NCBI GenBank assembly: GCA_958372035.1
Contig: CATXML010000013.1
Span: forward strand, 1-15,208
From: an uncultured Collinsella sp.
Lineage (GTDB): Bacteria; Actinomycetota; Coriobacteriia; Coriobacteriales; Coriobacteriaceae
DNA: 15,208 nucleotides
Direction: 5' to 3'
Each line of letters begins with the position of its first letter. Within the stretch, counting starts at the first letter, position 1. The notes under the pieces were generated by a model. It saw nothing but the letters and a program-made list of their open reading frames with translations. It ran no database searches and was not told the DNA's origin. The position numbers and the translations under genes are program-made. This document shows positions 9,684-15,208 of this stretch, piece after piece.

Positions 9684-9711
9684 ATTGTACGAGCCAATCG
9701 CTAAAGTACAA
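9684..9711 (-). promoter_or_regulatory. Candidate sigma-70 promoter of the atp operon
   Basis: Seen on the minus strand: -35 TTGTAC (9711-9706), 16-base spacer, -10 TACAAT (9689-9684, five of six consensus). It points at the atpI-position gene with a start near 9676. It is the best promoter in the 280-base gene-free stretch 9623-9902, which otherwise holds the upp terminator hairpin and A/T-rich DNA with a repeated TAATACG (9729-9735 and 9780-9786). The -35 is weak (three of six). Confidence 0.5.
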
Positions 9712-9728
9712 CCGTAAAACAAACGGTT
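9710..9728. repeat. Inverted repeat touching the atp -35 box
   Basis: Seen: AACCGT (9710-9715) and ACGGTT (9723-9728) separated by AAAACAA. The repeat overlaps the first bases of the proposed -35 element, a common location for a repressor or activator site. No regulator family can be assigned from the arms. Confidence 0.35.
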
Positions 9729-9825
9729 AATACGCACCTGTACGTTTTCTTAAGGCCTTCTTTATGCCGCAGGTACGGTAATACGTTTTTTCGAACCCCT
9801 CAGCGCAAAACGTCCGTTAACAGAA

Positions 9826-9860
9826 GTGCGCGTGGACGACTTTTGCTCGCCCACGCGCAC
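9826..9860 (-). terminator. Stem-loop downstream of upp
   Basis: Seen: GTGCGCGTGG (9826-9835) pairs with CCACGCGCAC (9851-9860), and the stem continues inward through a possible wobble pair and three more pairs to a seven-base loop, about 14 bp in all. It begins 43 bases past the upp stop. The minus strand then reads TTCTGTTAACG, so the T-run is poor; on the plus strand CATTTCTTCG follows. A likely terminator between upp and atp, but not a textbook one. Confidence 0.6.
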
Positions 9861-9902
9861 CATTTCTTCGTATTTGTGACCGTAGCCGACAAGGCCCAAC
9901 GA

Positions 9903-10550
9903 CTAGAGCGTACCGTAGATGCGGTCGCCGGCGTCGCCCAGGCCGGGAACGATGTAGGCGGCCTCGTTGAGATGGTCATCGATGGCGCACGTATAAATAT
10001 GTACGTCGGGGTCCTTTTCGGTCAGTGACTTGAGACCCTCGGGCGCGGCGACGATGCACAGCATGCGGATGTCCTTGACGCCACGCTCGCGCAGATAGCT
10101 GATAGCCATCTCGGCCGAGCCGCCCGTGGCGAGCATGGGGTCGACGACCAGGCAGATGCGCTGGTCGATATCCTTGGGCATCTTGCAGTAATACTCATGC
10201 GGCTCGTGGGTGACCTCGTCGCGCTCCATGCCGATGTGGCCCACGCGAGCAGAGGGCACCAGGTCGAGGATACCGTCGACCATGCCAAGGCCCGCACGCA
10301 GGATAGGCACGATGGCGAGTTTCTTGCCGGCGAGCTGTTTGAACGTGGCGGCAGTGATGGGGGTCTCGACCTCGACGTCTTCCATGGGCAGGTCGCGCAT
10401 GGCCTCGTAGCCGTCAAAAAGCGCAAGCTCGCGCACGAGCTGGCGGAACTGATTGGTGCCGGTGCTCTTGTCGCGCAAGATCGACAGCTTGTGCTGGACG
10501 AGTGGGTGATCGACAAGGGTCACACGGGACGTATCGTAGGTGACGGTCAT
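9903..10550 (-). CDS. upp: Uracil phosphoribosyltransferase
   Basis: A pyrimidine-salvage enzyme: uracil plus PRPP gives UMP and pyrophosphate, in the cytoplasm. Length 215 residues, normal for the family (about 208). Seen: the PRPP-binding loop [10 protein letters not shown] (137-146), [11 protein letters not shown] (81-91), and the C-terminal uracil-binding stretch [16 protein letters not shown] (199-214). The ATG at 10550 gives the family's usual beginning and has AAGGGG nine bases upstream. The frame stays open further upstream to a TTG at 10670, but those 40 codons do not resemble Upp and cover two hairpins, so I leave them out. glpK ends 122 bases upstream and the atp operon starts 280 bases downstream, a neighbour order also recalled from Bacillus (upp before atp). 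Confidence 0.97.
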   Translation of the reverse strand: MTVTYDTSRVTLVDHPLVQHKLSILRDKSTGTNQFRQLVRELALFDGYEAMRDLPMEDVEVETPITAATFKQLAGKKLAIVPILRAGLGMVDGILDLVPSARVGHIGMERDEVTHEPHEYYCKMPKDIDQRICLVVDPMLATGGSAEMAISYLRERGVKDIRMLCIVAAPEGLKSLTEKDPDVHIYTCAIDDHLNEAAYIVPGLGDAGDRIYGTL

Positions 10551-10584
10551 GGGTTGAAGCCCCTTTCGTTGCGGCCGGAAGATG

Positions 10585-10630
10585 GCCTTGCTGACAAGGC
10601 GCACGGCGACGTTGTTGCCGCGCGCCGTGC
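10585..10630 (-). promoter_or_regulatory. Two adjacent hairpins between glpK and upp
   Basis: Seen: stem one GCACGGCG/CGCCGTGC (10601-10608 with 10623-10630, 14-base loop) and stem two GCCTTG/CAAGGC (10585-10590 with 10595-10600, four-base loop) sit back to back with no base between them. On the minus strand they come after the glpK stop and end 34 bases before the upp start. No T-run follows either, so they may be a weak glpK terminator, an mRNA processing site, or a leader element of upp. I do not see the PyrR-binding consensus. Confidence 0.45.
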
Positions 10631-10672
10631 ATAAGTTTAACGGTTTGTTGTATCGAGTGCCCCGTCGCAACC

Positions 10673-12214
10673 CTACTGAACGGTGCTGAGCGAACGCTTG
10701 ACGGCATCACGCCAACCAGCGAGGTTGCTCTCACGGCGCTCGGCGGACATATGAGGATGGAAGATTTTGACGATCTGAGCGTTTTGCTCCAGCTCCTCCA
10801 AATCCTCCCAGTAGCCGACGGCAAGGCCCGCCAAGTACGCGGCGCCGATCGCCGTGGTCTCCACCGTCTCGCACTGCAGCACGGGGATATCCAGCAGATC
10901 GGCCTGGAATTGCATGATGAACTCGTTGCGCGAGGCACCGCCATCGACGGACAGGCGCTCAATCGAAAGTCCCACGTCCTGCTCCATGGCGCGCAGCACG
11001 TCATAACTCTGATAGGCCATGGACTCGCAGGCCGCACGCACAATGGTCGCGCGACTCGAGGCACCGGTCAGGCCGCACACGATACCGCGAGCATGCGGGT
11101 CCCACCAGGGAGCGCCCAGGCCTGCGAAGGCGGGGACGAAGTAGCAGCCCTCGTTGTCGTTGATCGAAGCGGCGAGTTGCGCGGACTCGCTCACGCTCGA
11201 GATGATGCCCATGTTGTTGCGCAGCCAGTTCATGGTGGAGCCTGCGGCAAAGATAGAACCCTCGAGCGCATAGCTGATCTTGCCGTCCGCGGCGATACCG
11301 ATTGTGGAGACCAGACCGTTCTTGGATTCGACGATCTCGTCGCCGGTGTTCATGAGCATAAAGCAACCCGTGCCATAGGTGTTTTTGGTCTGGCCGGGAT
11401 GGAAGCAGCAGTGGCCGAATAGCGACGCCTGCTGGTCGCCCGCCACGCCCATGATGGGTGGCATGTTGGTCATGATGTCGCTCGCGACGCGGCCGTAATC
11501 GCCCGAGCTCCAACGAACCTCGGGCATCATGGAACGCGGGACGTCGAAAAGCGCCAGCAGATCGTCGTCCCAATCGAGCGCATGGATATTAAAGAGCGCG
11601 GTGCGGCTGGCATTGGTGTAGTCGGTAGCAAAGACCTGACCGCCGGTGAGATTGTAGATGAGCCACGTGTCGATGGTGCCGAACATAAGGTCGCCCGCCG
11701 CGGCGCTCTCGCGCGCGCCGTCGACGTTATCGAGAATCCACTGCACCTTGGAGGCCGAGAAATACGGGTCGAGCGTAAGCCCCGTGCGGGAGCGCACCAG
11801 CTCTTCTGCGCCCTGCTCGACCAGCTCGTCGATCAGAGGTGCGGTGCGACGGCATTGCCACACGATGGCGTTATAGATAGGTTGGCCGCTTATGCGGTCC
11901 CACACCACCGTGGTCTCGCGCTGGTTGGAGATACCGATGGCGGCAATGCGGTCAGAATGGATGCCGCTCTTAAACTGGACCTCCATCATGACCGCGATCT
12001 GGCTGGCAAGCACCGCCATGGGGTCTTGCTCCACCCAGCCAGGGCGCGGGAAGCTGGTTTTGACGCTGCGACGTGCCTGCGCGACGATGCATCCGTACTC
12101 GTCGACGATGGTCGCAAGTACCGAGGTGGTGCCGCAGTCGAGCGCCATGATGTAGGAACCGCCAAAGTTAAACGAGGCATCTTCCATGCCCAGGCTGCCC
12201 AGATTCAACGACAT
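10673..12214 (-). CDS. glpK: Glycerol kinase (FGGY family)
   Basis: Phosphorylates glycerol to glycerol 3-phosphate with ATP. Length 513 residues; E. coli GlpK is about 502. Seen: glycerol-binding residues Arg99-Glu100 (NQRETT), Tyr151 (DPYFS) and Asp260-Gln261 (GDQQASLFG), plus [37 protein letters not shown] and [11 protein letters not shown], all strongly GlpK-like. Odd points: about 20 extra N-terminal residues, and the ATP loop reads LDCGTTSVL where E. coli has LDQGTTSSR, losing the Gln and the Arg. The loop between PEVR and GVAGDQQ lacks the His that HPr phosphorylates in some Gram-positives, so that control is unlikely. ATG at 12214 with AAGG eight bases upstream; it follows tsaC by 13 bases, so they are probably co-transcribed. 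No glpF or glpD lies in view. Confidence 0.93.
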   Translation of the reverse strand: MSLNLGSLGMEDASFNFGGSYIMALDCGTTSVLATIVDEYGCIVAQARRSVKTSFPRPGWVEQDPMAVLASQIAVMMEVQFKSGIHSDRIAAIGISNQRETTVVWDRISGQPIYNAIVWQCRRTAPLIDELVEQGAEELVRSRTGLTLDPYFSASKVQWILDNVDGARESAAAGDLMFGTIDTWLIYNLTGGQVFATDYTNASRTALFNIHALDWDDDLLALFDVPRSMMPEVRWSSGDYGRVASDIMTNMPPIMGVAGDQQASLFGHCCFHPGQTKNTYGTGCFMLMNTGDEIVESKNGLVSTIGIAADGKISYALEGSIFAAGSTMNWLRNNMGIISSVSESAQLAASINDNEGCYFVPAFAGLGAPWWDPHARGIVCGLTGASSRATIVRAACESMAYQSYDVLRAMEQDVGLSIERLSVDGGASRNEFIMQFQADLLDIPVLQCETVETTAIGAAYLAGLAVGYWEDLEELEQNAQIVKIFHPHMSAERRESNLAGWRDAVKRSLSTVQ

Positions 12215-12227
12215 CGCTTACACCTTT

Positions 12228-12971
12228 CTATTGCATCGGGCCAGACAGGACCCGCTCGATCTCTGATGCGGGAAGTGCGCCTTGGCGCAGGATCTGGAGC
12301 CCGCCGTGCTGGAACGACACGATGGTCGAAGCGTCGCGACACGGGGTCTCACCGGCGTCGACGGCAACATCGACTCCCTCCAGGATGCGCTCCTCCACCG
12401 TGGCAAAACTTGCCGGCGCGGGCGCGCCATGCGTGTTGGCGCTGGTGCAGGCAAGAGGGCTGCCGCAGGCGCGGATGAGCGCTTGCACCACGGGCGAGGC
12501 CGAAGCGCGAAGCGCCACCGTGTCGTCGGCGGCGCGCATAAAGGTCGGCACGCAGGGGGCCGCCTTGACCACGATAGTCAGGGCGCCCGGCCAGCATCGT
12601 CGGGCGAGCACGCGGGCCTCGTTAGGGATATCCACGCCATAGCGATCGAGCGCCTCGGCATCATCGACCAGCCAGGCAACCGTTTGGGTGAGCTCGCGCT
12701 GCTTGAGGGTAAAGATACGACGATAGCCGGTACCGACCGCGGGGACCGCGGCGCCGTTGACGGTGGCCTGCGGATCGCGCGGCCACGATGGGAATTCGCT
12801 TGTATCTTGAGGCACGGCGTCCGAAAAGGCGTTAACTGCCACAGCGACACCATAGACGGTCTCGGTCGGGATCAGGGCCAGACCGCCACAGCCGAGCACC
12901 TCGGCCGTACGCTCGACGGCAAGCCGATGCGGCTCCCGCGCTCCCTCGTATACCCGATAGACCGTCTGCAT
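12228..12971 (-). CDS. tsaC: Threonylcarbamoyl-AMP synthase (TsaC/YrdC/YwlC domain)
   Basis: Makes threonylcarbamoyl-AMP from threonine, bicarbonate and ATP for the t6A37 modification of ANN-reading tRNAs. Length 247 residues: longer than YrdC (about 190), shorter than Sua5 (about 340). Seen: PTETVYGVA (35-43), FTLKQR with the family's KxR (Lys90, Arg92), CWPGALTIVV (126-135), VALRASASP (152-160), and CTSANTHGAPAP (175-186). Between Ala48-Phe49 and RRIFTLKQR there is an extra stretch of about 33 residues rich in Pro, Ala and Gly that the usual fold lacks there, and the KPL that normally follows KxRP is missing. ATG at 12971 with AAGGGG 11 bases upstream. In many bacteria this gene follows prmC, as it would here without the toxin-antitoxin pair. 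Confidence 0.88.
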   Translation of the reverse strand: MQTVYRVYEGAREPHRLAVERTAEVLGCGGLALIPTETVYGVAVAVNAFSDAVPQDTSEFPSWPRDPQATVNGAAVPAVGTGYRRIFTLKQRELTQTVAWLVDDAEALDRYGVDIPNEARVLARRCWPGALTIVVKAAPCVPTFMRAADDTVALRASASPVVQALIRACGSPLACTSANTHGAPAPASFATVEERILEGVDVAVDAGETPCRDASTIVSFQHGGLQILRQGALPASEIERVLSGPMQ

Positions 12972-12989
12972 GTGTATGCCAGCCCCTTA

Positions 12990-13058
12990 CGCTCTGGTGC
13001 AAGTTTGTTTACTGTGGGGCATTCTCGCACGAAACGTTCAATCTATTTGCCCAGAGCG
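12990..13058 (-). promoter_or_regulatory. Long-range inverted repeat in the tsaC leader
   Basis: Seen: CGCTCTGG (12990-12997) and CCAGAGCG (13051-13058) are perfect complements 53 bases apart. Pairing can continue inward past one bulged base through GCAA/TTGC, giving about 12 pairs. On the minus strand the second arm ends just before AAGGGG, the tsaC ribosome site. The whole gap 12972-13118 has no gene, no obvious strong promoter and no T-run terminator for the antitoxin gene. Confidence 0.4.
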
Positions 13059-13118
13059 CATGTTGGTTTGGTGAGCGGCTCTAGTAGTCGGTGAAAGTGA
13101 GGGGGTTATTGAAGGATT

Positions 13119-13421
13119 TTAGCGAGCAAGCGTAACGGTACGATCGGGGAACTCGATGCTTGCAACCAGTTTTCCGCCGAGGCTCTCTGCGTACCTGCTC
13201 AGCGTGTCGAGCCTCATCGAACCCAACTCCCCACGCTCGAGCTCGGATACACGTTTTTGAGAAACGCCCATCGACTGGGCGACCGACGCCTGTGTTAGAT
13301 CTTTTAGCCTGCGAATCTGAGCAAGCTTATAGGCTTCGATACGATCGCGAGTCCTGTCCTGCTCGGCGGTAATGGAGTCGCGTGTTATCCCGCGAGATTC
13401 CATATACTCATGCAGTTCCAT
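13119..13421 (-). CDS. XRE-family helix-turn-helix antitoxin (HigA-like)
   Basis: A 100-residue protein. Seen: a charged N-terminal helix (1-32), then a helix-turn-helix at about 33-65 (LTQASVAQSMGVSQKRVSELERGE) followed by LDTLSRYAESLGGKLVASIEF, the layout of XRE antitoxins of the HigA type. Known: such proteins bind and neutralise the partner toxin and repress their own promoter. The ATG at 13421 lies 14 bases inside the toxin gene, with a strong AAGGAGG ten bases upstream, which would favour antitoxin over toxin. The toxin gene comes first, as in higBA and unlike most relBE operons. A palindrome at 13813-13827 on the operon's promoter is a likely binding site. No terminator is visible after it. 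Confidence 0.85.
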   Translation of the reverse strand: MELHEYMESRGITRDSITAEQDRTRDRIEAYKLAQIRRLKDLTQASVAQSMGVSQKRVSELERGELGSMRLDTLSRYAESLGGKLVASIEFPDRTVTLAR

Positions 13422-13803
13422 CTCGATCGAGCCTCCTTACGTGGCGACGGTATATTTGCTCGGCCCTTGGAATGTTGATCGCATACCAGCCGTTCCATTT
13501 TGCCCTTGACGATCCCGCTCGCGACTTATCACCAGCCAATAGCAATACCGCCTGGCGCTTGGGGTCAAAGGCGAAGAGGATGCGAATCACCTGCCCACTA
13601 CACGACGTCACTCTCAGCTCCTTTAAATGATGAAGCTTCGAGCCCTTGACGCGGTCAACCAGCGGACGACCAAGGCTGGGACCTTCCTTCTCGAGCACCA
13701 AAAGGTCTGCATAAATCTGCTTCAGCGTAGCTTCATCCTGCTCATCAAGCCAAGGTTCAATGTAATCAAGCACGATACGGTACCGATGCAGCTGATTTGA
13801 CAT
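13408..13803 (-). CDS. RelE/ParE-superfamily toxin (HigB / phage Gp49-like)
   Basis: A 131-residue basic protein. Seen: LGRPLVDRVKGSKLHHLKEL (44-63), then RVTSCSGQVIRILFAFDPKRQAVLLLAGDKS and WYAINIPRAEQIYRRHV, the sequence pattern of the Gp49-like HigB group. Known for relatives: ribosome-dependent mRNA cleavage. The conserved Arg in IRILFAF and the Lys/Arg-rich ends are present and no frameshift is seen, so the toxin looks intact. ATG at 13803 with AAGGAG six bases upstream. It overlaps the antitoxin gene by 14 bases. Base composition is lower in GC than its neighbours (29 of 60 bases at 13681-13740), which fits acquisition by transfer into the prmC-tsaC interval. The exact mRNA target is not readable. 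Confidence 0.83.
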   Translation of the reverse strand: MSNQLHRYRIVLDYIEPWLDEQDEATLKQIYADLLVLEKEGPSLGRPLVDRVKGSKLHHLKELRVTSCSGQVIRILFAFDPKRQAVLLLAGDKSRAGSSRAKWNGWYAINIPRAEQIYRRHVRRLDRDGTA

Positions 13804-13812
13804 ACCTTTCTC

Positions 13813-13827
13813 CTTCTATAGTAGAAG
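13813..13827. promoter_or_regulatory. Palindromic operator candidate of the toxin-antitoxin operon
   Basis: Seen: CTTCTA (13813-13818), TAG, TAGAAG (13822-13827), a perfect 6-bp inverted repeat with a three-base centre. It overlaps the proposed -10 box and ends ten bases before the toxin ATG. This is where an autoregulatory HTH antitoxin would be expected to bind. A second inverted repeat, GCAAG/CTTGC (13842-13846 with 13853-13857), lies across the -35 region. Confidence 0.55.
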
Positions 13828-13845
13828 TTTTACGGTATATTGCAA
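13818..13845 (-). promoter_or_regulatory. Candidate promoter of the toxin-antitoxin operon
   Basis: Seen on the minus strand: -35 TTGCAA (13845-13840, four of six), 16-base spacer, -10 TACTAT (13823-13818, four of six), in the only A/T-rich part of the 75-base gap between prmC and the toxin gene. An alternative -10, TATAGA, lies three bases further on. Modest match; position and the overlapping palindrome support it more than the hexamers do. Confidence 0.4.
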
Positions 13846-13878
13846 GGACAAACTTGCGCAGATATCTATTTGTTCAGC

Positions 13879-15129
13879 TTAAATACGCTGTTTGGGCTCG
13901 GTGACGACGGCTCGAACGATGCGGGGGCGATCGGTGAGGTCGTGGACGATACGCACGTCCGAAAGGCCTGCTTGACGACAGAGCTCGACCGCGGCGTCGA
14001 GCGCGCCCTCGTAGAGCTCGCAGGCAAACAGGCCGCCGGCACGCAGCATGTAGGGCGCCGCGTTGAGCAGGCGGCGGAAGATATCGAGACCGTCGGCACC
14101 GCCCTCGAGCGCCAGATCGGGCTCAAAGTCCTTGACCTCATGCGGCAGCGAGCGCATGACGTCGGTCGGGATGTAAGGTGGGTTGGAGACGAGCACATCA
14201 AAGGTGCCCCACTCTTCGCGGGGAATGGAACTCACCAGGTTTGTGAGGCTGAAGGCGACCTCGTCGGACGTGAGGCCAAGCGCATCACGGTTTTTGGTGG
14301 CCAGATCGATGGCGCGCGGCTCGATATCGGTAGCAGTGCAGGTAACGTGGCCGCGGCGCTCCCAGGCAAGGGAGAGCGAAATGCAGCCCGTGCCGCAGCC
14401 GACCTCGAGAACGCGGGCAGTGCGGGGCTCGGCTGGGGCAGGCGCAGCGGCATCCTGAGCTGAAACCGTCTCCTGGTCGGCGCCCTCGATGGCGATGTCG
14501 TATTCGTCGAGCTCGGGCTCGGCGGCTTTTGCGGCTTCGGCTTCTGCTGCTTGCGCGGCGGCTTCCTCGGCCTCGCGATCGGCAAGCTCCTCGGCATAGG
14601 CGCGGCTACCGAGCACGTCGCTACCCAGCGCAGCCTCATCGGCGGCCGTCAGGTTGGCAGCACGGCGCTCGGCGGTCGCGCGTTCGTCGGCCAGCGCCGC
14701 CTCAGCTTTGCGGGCCTGCTCGACCTCATCGTTCCAAGGCAGCTCAACACGCTGACGGGCAGCGGCCTCGGGGCTCAGCACCTCGGTATCCAGATAGTTC
14801 AGGACTTCTTCGACGAGCATCTCGGTCTCGGGGCGCGGGATGAGCACGCCGGGGGCGCACGCGACGTCGATCATGCGAAACTGCGTGCTGCCCGTGATGT
14901 ACTGCAGCGGCTCGCCTTTGGCGCGACGAACGACGGCCGCGTGCATGGTCTCGAGCTGGGCTGCGTTAAGCGTCTCGTCCATGCGCATATACAAGTCGAT
15001 ACGCGCCAGGCCCGTGGCCGCGCACAGCAGCCACTCGGCAGAAAGACGGGGATGCTCCTCGCCGCGCTCGGCCAGGTACTCCTTGGTCCACTCGAGACAA
15101 CGCTTGATGGTCCAAATCTCGTTTGCCAT
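13879..15129 (-). CDS. prmC: Peptide chain release factor N5-glutamine methyltransferase with a large insert
   Basis: Methylates the Gln of the GGQ motif in release factors RF1 and RF2 with S-adenosylmethionine, for efficient translation termination. Length 416 residues against 277 in E. coli. Seen: the N-terminal helical release-factor-binding domain (1-105) with GEPLQYITGSTQF (72-84) and LIPRPETE (96-103); the SAM-binding motif LEVGCGTGCISLSLA (241-255); and the catalytic NPPY (316-319). Between them, about 113-237, lies an Ala/Glu-rich low-complexity stretch that E. coli PrmC replaces with about ten residues. The catalytic parts are intact. ATG at 15129 with GGGGAGG five bases upstream; the frame is open for another 25 codons, but those lie across the likely promoter. 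In many bacteria prfA lies just upstream; here that falls outside the window. Confidence 0.94.
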   Translation of the reverse strand: MANEIWTIKRCLEWTKEYLAERGEEHPRLSAEWLLCAATGLARIDLYMRMDETLNAAQLETMHAAVVRRAKGEPLQYITGSTQFRMIDVACAPGVLIPRPETEMLVEEVLNYLDTEVLSPEAAARQRVELPWNDEVEQARKAEAALADERATAERRAANLTAADEAALGSDVLGSRAYAEELADREAEEAAAQAAEAEAAKAAEPELDEYDIAIEGADQETVSAQDAAAPAPAEPRTARVLEVGCGTGCISLSLAWERRGHVTCTATDIEPRAIDLATKNRDALGLTSDEVAFSLTNLVSSIPREEWGTFDVLVSNPPYIPTDVMRSLPHEVKDFEPDLALEGGADGLDIFRRLLNAAPYMLRAGGLFACELYEGALDAAVELCRQAGLSDVRIVHDLTDRPRIVRAVVTEPKQRI

Positions 15130-15177
15130 GGGGCCCTCCCCTCTTAAGCGCCGGACGGCGCGCGAATGTCGGAGCAG

Positions 15178-15204
15178 ATTGTACGCGAGGCCAGCGCTTG
15201 GCAA
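15178..15204 (-). promoter_or_regulatory. Candidate promoter upstream of prmC
   Basis: Seen on the minus strand: -35 TTGCCA (15204-15199, five of six), 15-base spacer, -10 TACAAT (15183-15178, five of six, the same hexamer as the atp promoter). The spacer is shorter than the ideal 17. A small GC hairpin (GCGCCG/CGGCGC, 15148-15161) lies in the resulting leader before the prmC ribosome site. If prfA lies just upstream, this may be an internal promoter. Confidence 0.4.
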
Positions 15205-15208
15205 GGGG

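Noticed and set aside
9623..9697. TTG start giving a 128-residue version of the atpI-position protein
   Set aside because: It lies upstream of the likely transcription start and within the promoter; the GTG at 9622 has a clear ribosome site.
10551..10670. A 40-codon N-terminal extension of upp from a TTG
   Set aside because: It does not resemble the Upp family, covers two stable hairpins, and the ATG at 10550 has a good ribosome site.
15130..15204. 25-codon N-terminal extension of prmC
   Set aside because: It overlaps the likely promoter and the sequence does not resemble PrmC; ATG 15129 has a strong ribosome site.

Overview
The window is a chromosomal, high-GC (about 60% by eye) housekeeping region in which every supported gene lies on the minus strand. 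Gene content, protein sequence style and frequent GTG/TTG starts fit an actinobacterium of the class Coriobacteriia; Collinsella is my best guess, but that is recognition by eye, not a database result.

Layout in the direction of transcription (from high to low coordinates): prmC (release-factor glutamine methyltransferase, 15129-13879); a toxin-antitoxin pair of the HigBA/RelE-XRE kind (13803-13119); tsaC/ywlC (threonylcarbamoyl-AMP synthase, 12971-12228) closely followed by a glycerol kinase gene (12214-10673); upp (uracil phosphoribosyltransferase, 10550-9903); then a complete F-type ATP synthase operon: a small membrane protein in the atpI position, atpB, atpE, atpF, atpH, atpA, atpG, atpD, atpC (9622-2738). 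A strong intrinsic terminator closes the atp operon, and it is followed at once by murA (2649-1366) and an LCP (LytR-CpsA-Psr) cell-wall ligase gene (1353-124). Two hairpins follow the LCP gene.

The order prmC - ywlC - upp - atp - murA resembles the order I recall from Bacillus subtilis, so the backbone looks like an old conserved neighbourhood joining translation termination, tRNA t6A modification, pyrimidine salvage, energy generation and wall synthesis. The toxin-antitoxin module and glpK look like additions to that backbone.

Within the atp operon the genes are packed tightly: TAATG stop/start overlaps at atpH-atpA and atpG-atpD, an 11-base overlap at atpF-atpH, and gaps of 3-15 bases elsewhere. 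The exception is a 125-base gap before atpE, which encodes the high-copy c subunit. The c-subunit and a-subunit residues point to a proton-coupled enzyme.

I found no clear new multi-gene system. The items most worth a second look are protein-level oddities in conserved enzymes (a roughly 120-residue Ala/Glu-rich insert in PrmC, a roughly 33-residue insert in TsaC, an altered phosphate-binding loop in GlpK, a signal-peptide-like N-terminus on AtpF, a 64-residue AtpE) and several structured non-coding stretches, notably a palindrome on the toxin-antitoxin promoter and structured leaders before tsaC, upp, atpE and murA.
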